Position numbers and translations under genes: made by a program
Notes under the pieces: generated by a model
The model's input: the letters and a program-made list of their open reading frames with translations, nothing else
The model's database searches: none
Told to the model about the DNA's origin: nothing
Assembly: GCA_040217755.1 (NCBI GenBank)
Contig: JBEHWJ010000002.1
Span: forward strand, 1 to 64,000
Reading direction: 5' to 3'
Source: PHAA01 sp040217755
GTDB taxonomy: Bacteria; Bacillota; Syntrophomonadia; Syntrophomonadales; Syntrophomonadaceae
DNA: 64,000 nucleotides
Shown: positions 61,932 to 64,000 of the stretch, one piece after another
How the letters are laid out: the number at the start of each line of letters is the position of its first letter
How positions within the stretch are numbered: position 1 is the first letter of the stretch

Positions 61932-62684
61932 ATGAAGAGAAGAATCCTGGTCACGTCCATTGTCGTATTCCTGACTGCGATAACCCTCATCAATGTCGAG
62001 CCGGCAGGGATTACGGCAGAAGAAAAGGCGATTACCGCCATGCAGGATGTCATTACATCGCCGGAACCGCAGCCGGCAGCAAATCAATCGACAGCTTTTG
62101 ATGCTGCCGCCGCTCCCCAGGCCGAGGCCAAAGCACCCGACCAAACTGTACCGACTCGGCCAGTCGCTGCAACAGATATCGAGTCGAAGATATCTCCGGA
62201 AGGTAACATCCAAACCGAAGCAACCACCAGTCCACCCAAATCCAGCCCCAGTAAAGAAACCAAACAACCGCCGACGGTTCAGCCGCCTGCCACCGCAACC
62301 ACCTCAGCCACTGCCCAGCAGAAGGAAATGTTGGGATACATCAATGCCGCGCGGGCCCAGGCCAACCTTGCCCCCCTGGTCCTGGACAGCAAGCTTTGCA
62401 ACGGAGCCTATTTAAAATCCCAGGACATGGCCGTGAACGGGTATTTCAGTCATACTTCCCCTACATACGGCACTCCCTTTGAAATGATGAGAAGTATTGG
62501 CATTACCTATCGGACAGCCGGGGAGAATATTGCCAGGAACCATAGCGTTTTGGCAGCATATAATGCTTTCATGAATTCCAGTGGTCATCGGGCCAACATC
62601 CTTAACCCGGCATTCAACAAAATAGGGTTAGGGTTCTATCAGCGGGGCAGCGATCTGTTTGTAACCCAATGGTTCACCAATTAA
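61932..62684 (+). CDS. Secreted CAP-domain (SCP/YkwD-like) protein
   Basis: 250 aa. Signal peptide (about 1-30), then a proline-, threonine- and alanine-rich linker (about 40-130) and a C-terminal CAP domain: MLGYINAARAQANLAPLVLD, AYLKSQDMAVNGYFSHTSP, AGENIARN and SSGHRANILNPAFNKIGLG with the usual histidines and glutamate. CAP proteins of spore formers are often secreted or coat-linked with unknown activity. It lies 38 bases after the transglutaminase gene with its own GGAGG, so it is probably under the same riboswitches. Confidence 0.88.
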   Translation: MKRRILVTSIVVFLTAITLINVEPAGITAEEKAITAMQDVITSPEPQPAANQSTAFDAAAAPQAEAKAPDQTVPTRPVAATDIESKISPEGNIQTEATTSPPKSSPSKETKQPPTVQPPATATTSATAQQKEMLGYINAARAQANLAPLVLDSKLCNGAYLKSQDMAVNGYFSHTSPTYGTPFEMMRSIGITYRTAGENIARNHSVLAAYNAFMNSSGHRANILNPAFNKIGLGFYQRGSDLFVTQWFTN

Positions 62685-62721
62685 GCCATGCCTTCTTCTT
62701 GACTAAATACAGTAGGCGTGA

Positions 62722-62750
62722 GAAAAGCAGAGCTGTGAGCCCTGCTTTTC
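62722..62750 (+). terminator. Terminator after the CAP-protein gene
   Basis: GAAAAGCAG-aGCT-gtg-AGC-cCTGCTTTTC. Near-perfect stem that can serve both converging transcripts. Confidence 0.85.
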
Positions 62751-62815
62751 ATAATTCCCGGATATTTACGATAATGGATACTAAAAACCCAAAATGTGGC
62801 TGGGCATCTCGAGAC

Positions 62816-63436
62816 TCACTCAGTTTGGCGGGCCCGCACAATCAGTCTCTGCGTCACATTGCCAGGGGGGTCGCAAGTGGTTAAGGTCAGGGCCCGGTAA
62901 TTAGTGGGTGCTACCACCGACCAATCGTTCTCCGCCACGATGTAAACCTTTTCTACTGAGTACTCATAGTCTCTGCCCTGGTAGGATATGCTTATCCTGT
63001 CCCCGGGTTCCAACCGGTTAAGATACCGGAACCAGGAACCAAATACATTGCGGTGACCAGCAATGGCGACGTTGCCTTTATCACCGGGCAAGGCGCTGTC
63101 AGGATATAAGCCGGGCCCCATACTAAGATCCCGGGAGGTAACTCCTTGAACTACTGCAGTTTTTAGATTTAATTTGGGGATGCTTAAAACCATTACCGCC
63201 TTTATAGTTGGCTTGGATTGTGCGGCAGGAGTCGGGCCAGGGGTTATCGCATTTGATGCCGTCGGTAAGCCTGCAACCCCAGTTCCGCTCGTCTCTTCAG
63301 GGGTTTGAGGATACGCCTGTTCAACGGCTTCCAACAGTTGACGCTGCATATATATGCTATATCCATTCTTAATAAGGGGGCTCAGGATCAACAATAATCC
63401 CCCTATAATCATCACCCAACTGAAAACCCGGCGCAC
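62816..63436 (-). CDS. Sortase, class D type
   Basis: 206 aa. One N-terminal membrane helix (about 5-23), a proline- and threonine-rich stalk, and the sortase barrel. Catalytic H128 in AIAGHRNVFG, C188 in TLTTCDP and R197 in QRLIVRAR are all present. Sortases cut LPXTG-type signals and link proteins to the wall. The TLTTC motif and short form suit class D; class assignment is by eye. The start is a GTG at 63436 five bases after AAAGGGGTGA. It lies just downstream of an LPQTG protein gene on the same strand, its likely substrate. Confidence 0.9.
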   Translation of the reverse strand: MRRVFSWVMIIGGLLLILSPLIKNGYSIYMQRQLLEAVEQAYPQTPEETSGTGVAGLPTASNAITPGPTPAAQSKPTIKAVMVLSIPKLNLKTAVVQGVTSRDLSMGPGLYPDSALPGDKGNVAIAGHRNVFGSWFRYLNRLEPGDRISISYQGRDYEYSVEKVYIVAENDWSVVAPTNYRALTLTTCDPPGNVTQRLIVRARQTE

Positions 63437-63460
63437 CCGGTCACCCCTTTTCTTATAGAA

Positions 63461-63486
63461 AGAGACCACCCTGGAGGGTGGTCTCT
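63461..63486 (-). terminator. Perfect hairpin between LPQTG protein and sortase genes
   Basis: AGAGACCACCCT-2 bases-AGGGTGGTCTCT, a 12-bp perfect stem, followed on the minus strand by TTTCTAT. It would cut sortase expression relative to the upstream surface-protein gene. Confidence 0.75.
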
Positions 63487-63522
63487 ACAACATACTAACA
63501 TTCTTCAGGGATATATGTCAGG

Positions 63523-64000
<478 letters not shown>

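Overview
This 64 kb window is a chromosomal stretch from an endospore-forming, Gram-positive anaerobe of the Bacillota. The spore genes spoIIP, yqfC and yqfD, two T-box leaders, a CIRCE/HrcA heat-shock operon, many TTG and GTG starts with strong GGAGG ribosome sites, and the gene orders dgt-dnaG-rpoD and ylxM-ffh-rpsP-khpA-rimM-trmD-rplS-ylqF-rnhB all fit the Clostridia. A CoA-transferase, a partial thiolase, pyruvate phosphate dikinase and a group II-like (group III) chaperonin inside the dnaK operon point towards a Syntrophomonas- or Pelotomaculum-like syntrophic lineage. That placement is inference; there is no rRNA gene here to confirm it.

Layout. 1-1.85 kb: thiolase N-terminus, cysteine synthase and a cysteine-rich protein, all on the minus strand. 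2-3.7 kb: nadD-yqeK-rsfS, facing leuS (3.8-6.3 kb, minus strand). The leuS leader is a T-box riboswitch that carries a complete tRNA-Ala(GGC) between its Stem III and its antiterminator. 6.8-12.3 kb: comEA-comEC, a MATE transporter and holA. 12.4-17.6 kb: rpsT, spoIIP, small membrane proteins, lepA and hemW. 17.6-26.2 kb: CIRCE-hrcA-group III chaperonin-grpE-dnaK-dnaJ-prmA-mtaB. 26.5-36 kb: HIT protein, rpsU, yqfC-yqfD-phoH-pgpH-ybeY-dgkA-cdd-era, deoC and recO. 36-43.6 kb: glycine T-box, glyQ-glyS, ccpN-ppsR-ppdK. 43.6-48.5 kb: dgt-dnaG-rpoD and four tRNAs (Asn, Met, Glu, Val). 48.6-51 kb: a metallo-beta-lactamase-fold hydrolase, a secreted protein and a DegV protein. 51.2-59.6 kb: the SRP, ribosomal protein and RNA modification cluster, interrupted by a CoA-transferase, then rnhB and yraN. 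59.7-64 kb: a divergent FolD, two tandem c-di-GMP-I riboswitches in front of a secreted transglutaminase-like protein and a CAP-domain protein, then a sortase and the C-terminus of an LPQTG-anchored protein with at least 102 consecutive aspartates.

Most of the window is housekeeping: translation (leuS, glyQS, ribosomal proteins, tRNA and rRNA modification, ribosome assembly GTPases), replication and transcription (holA, dnaG, rpoD), protein folding and sporulation. The accessory part is the last 4 kb, a cell-surface module that appears to be tied to c-di-GMP signalling. The least expected feature is the tRNA-Ala embedded in the leuS T-box, where tRNA maturation would cut the sensor RNA away from its own terminator.
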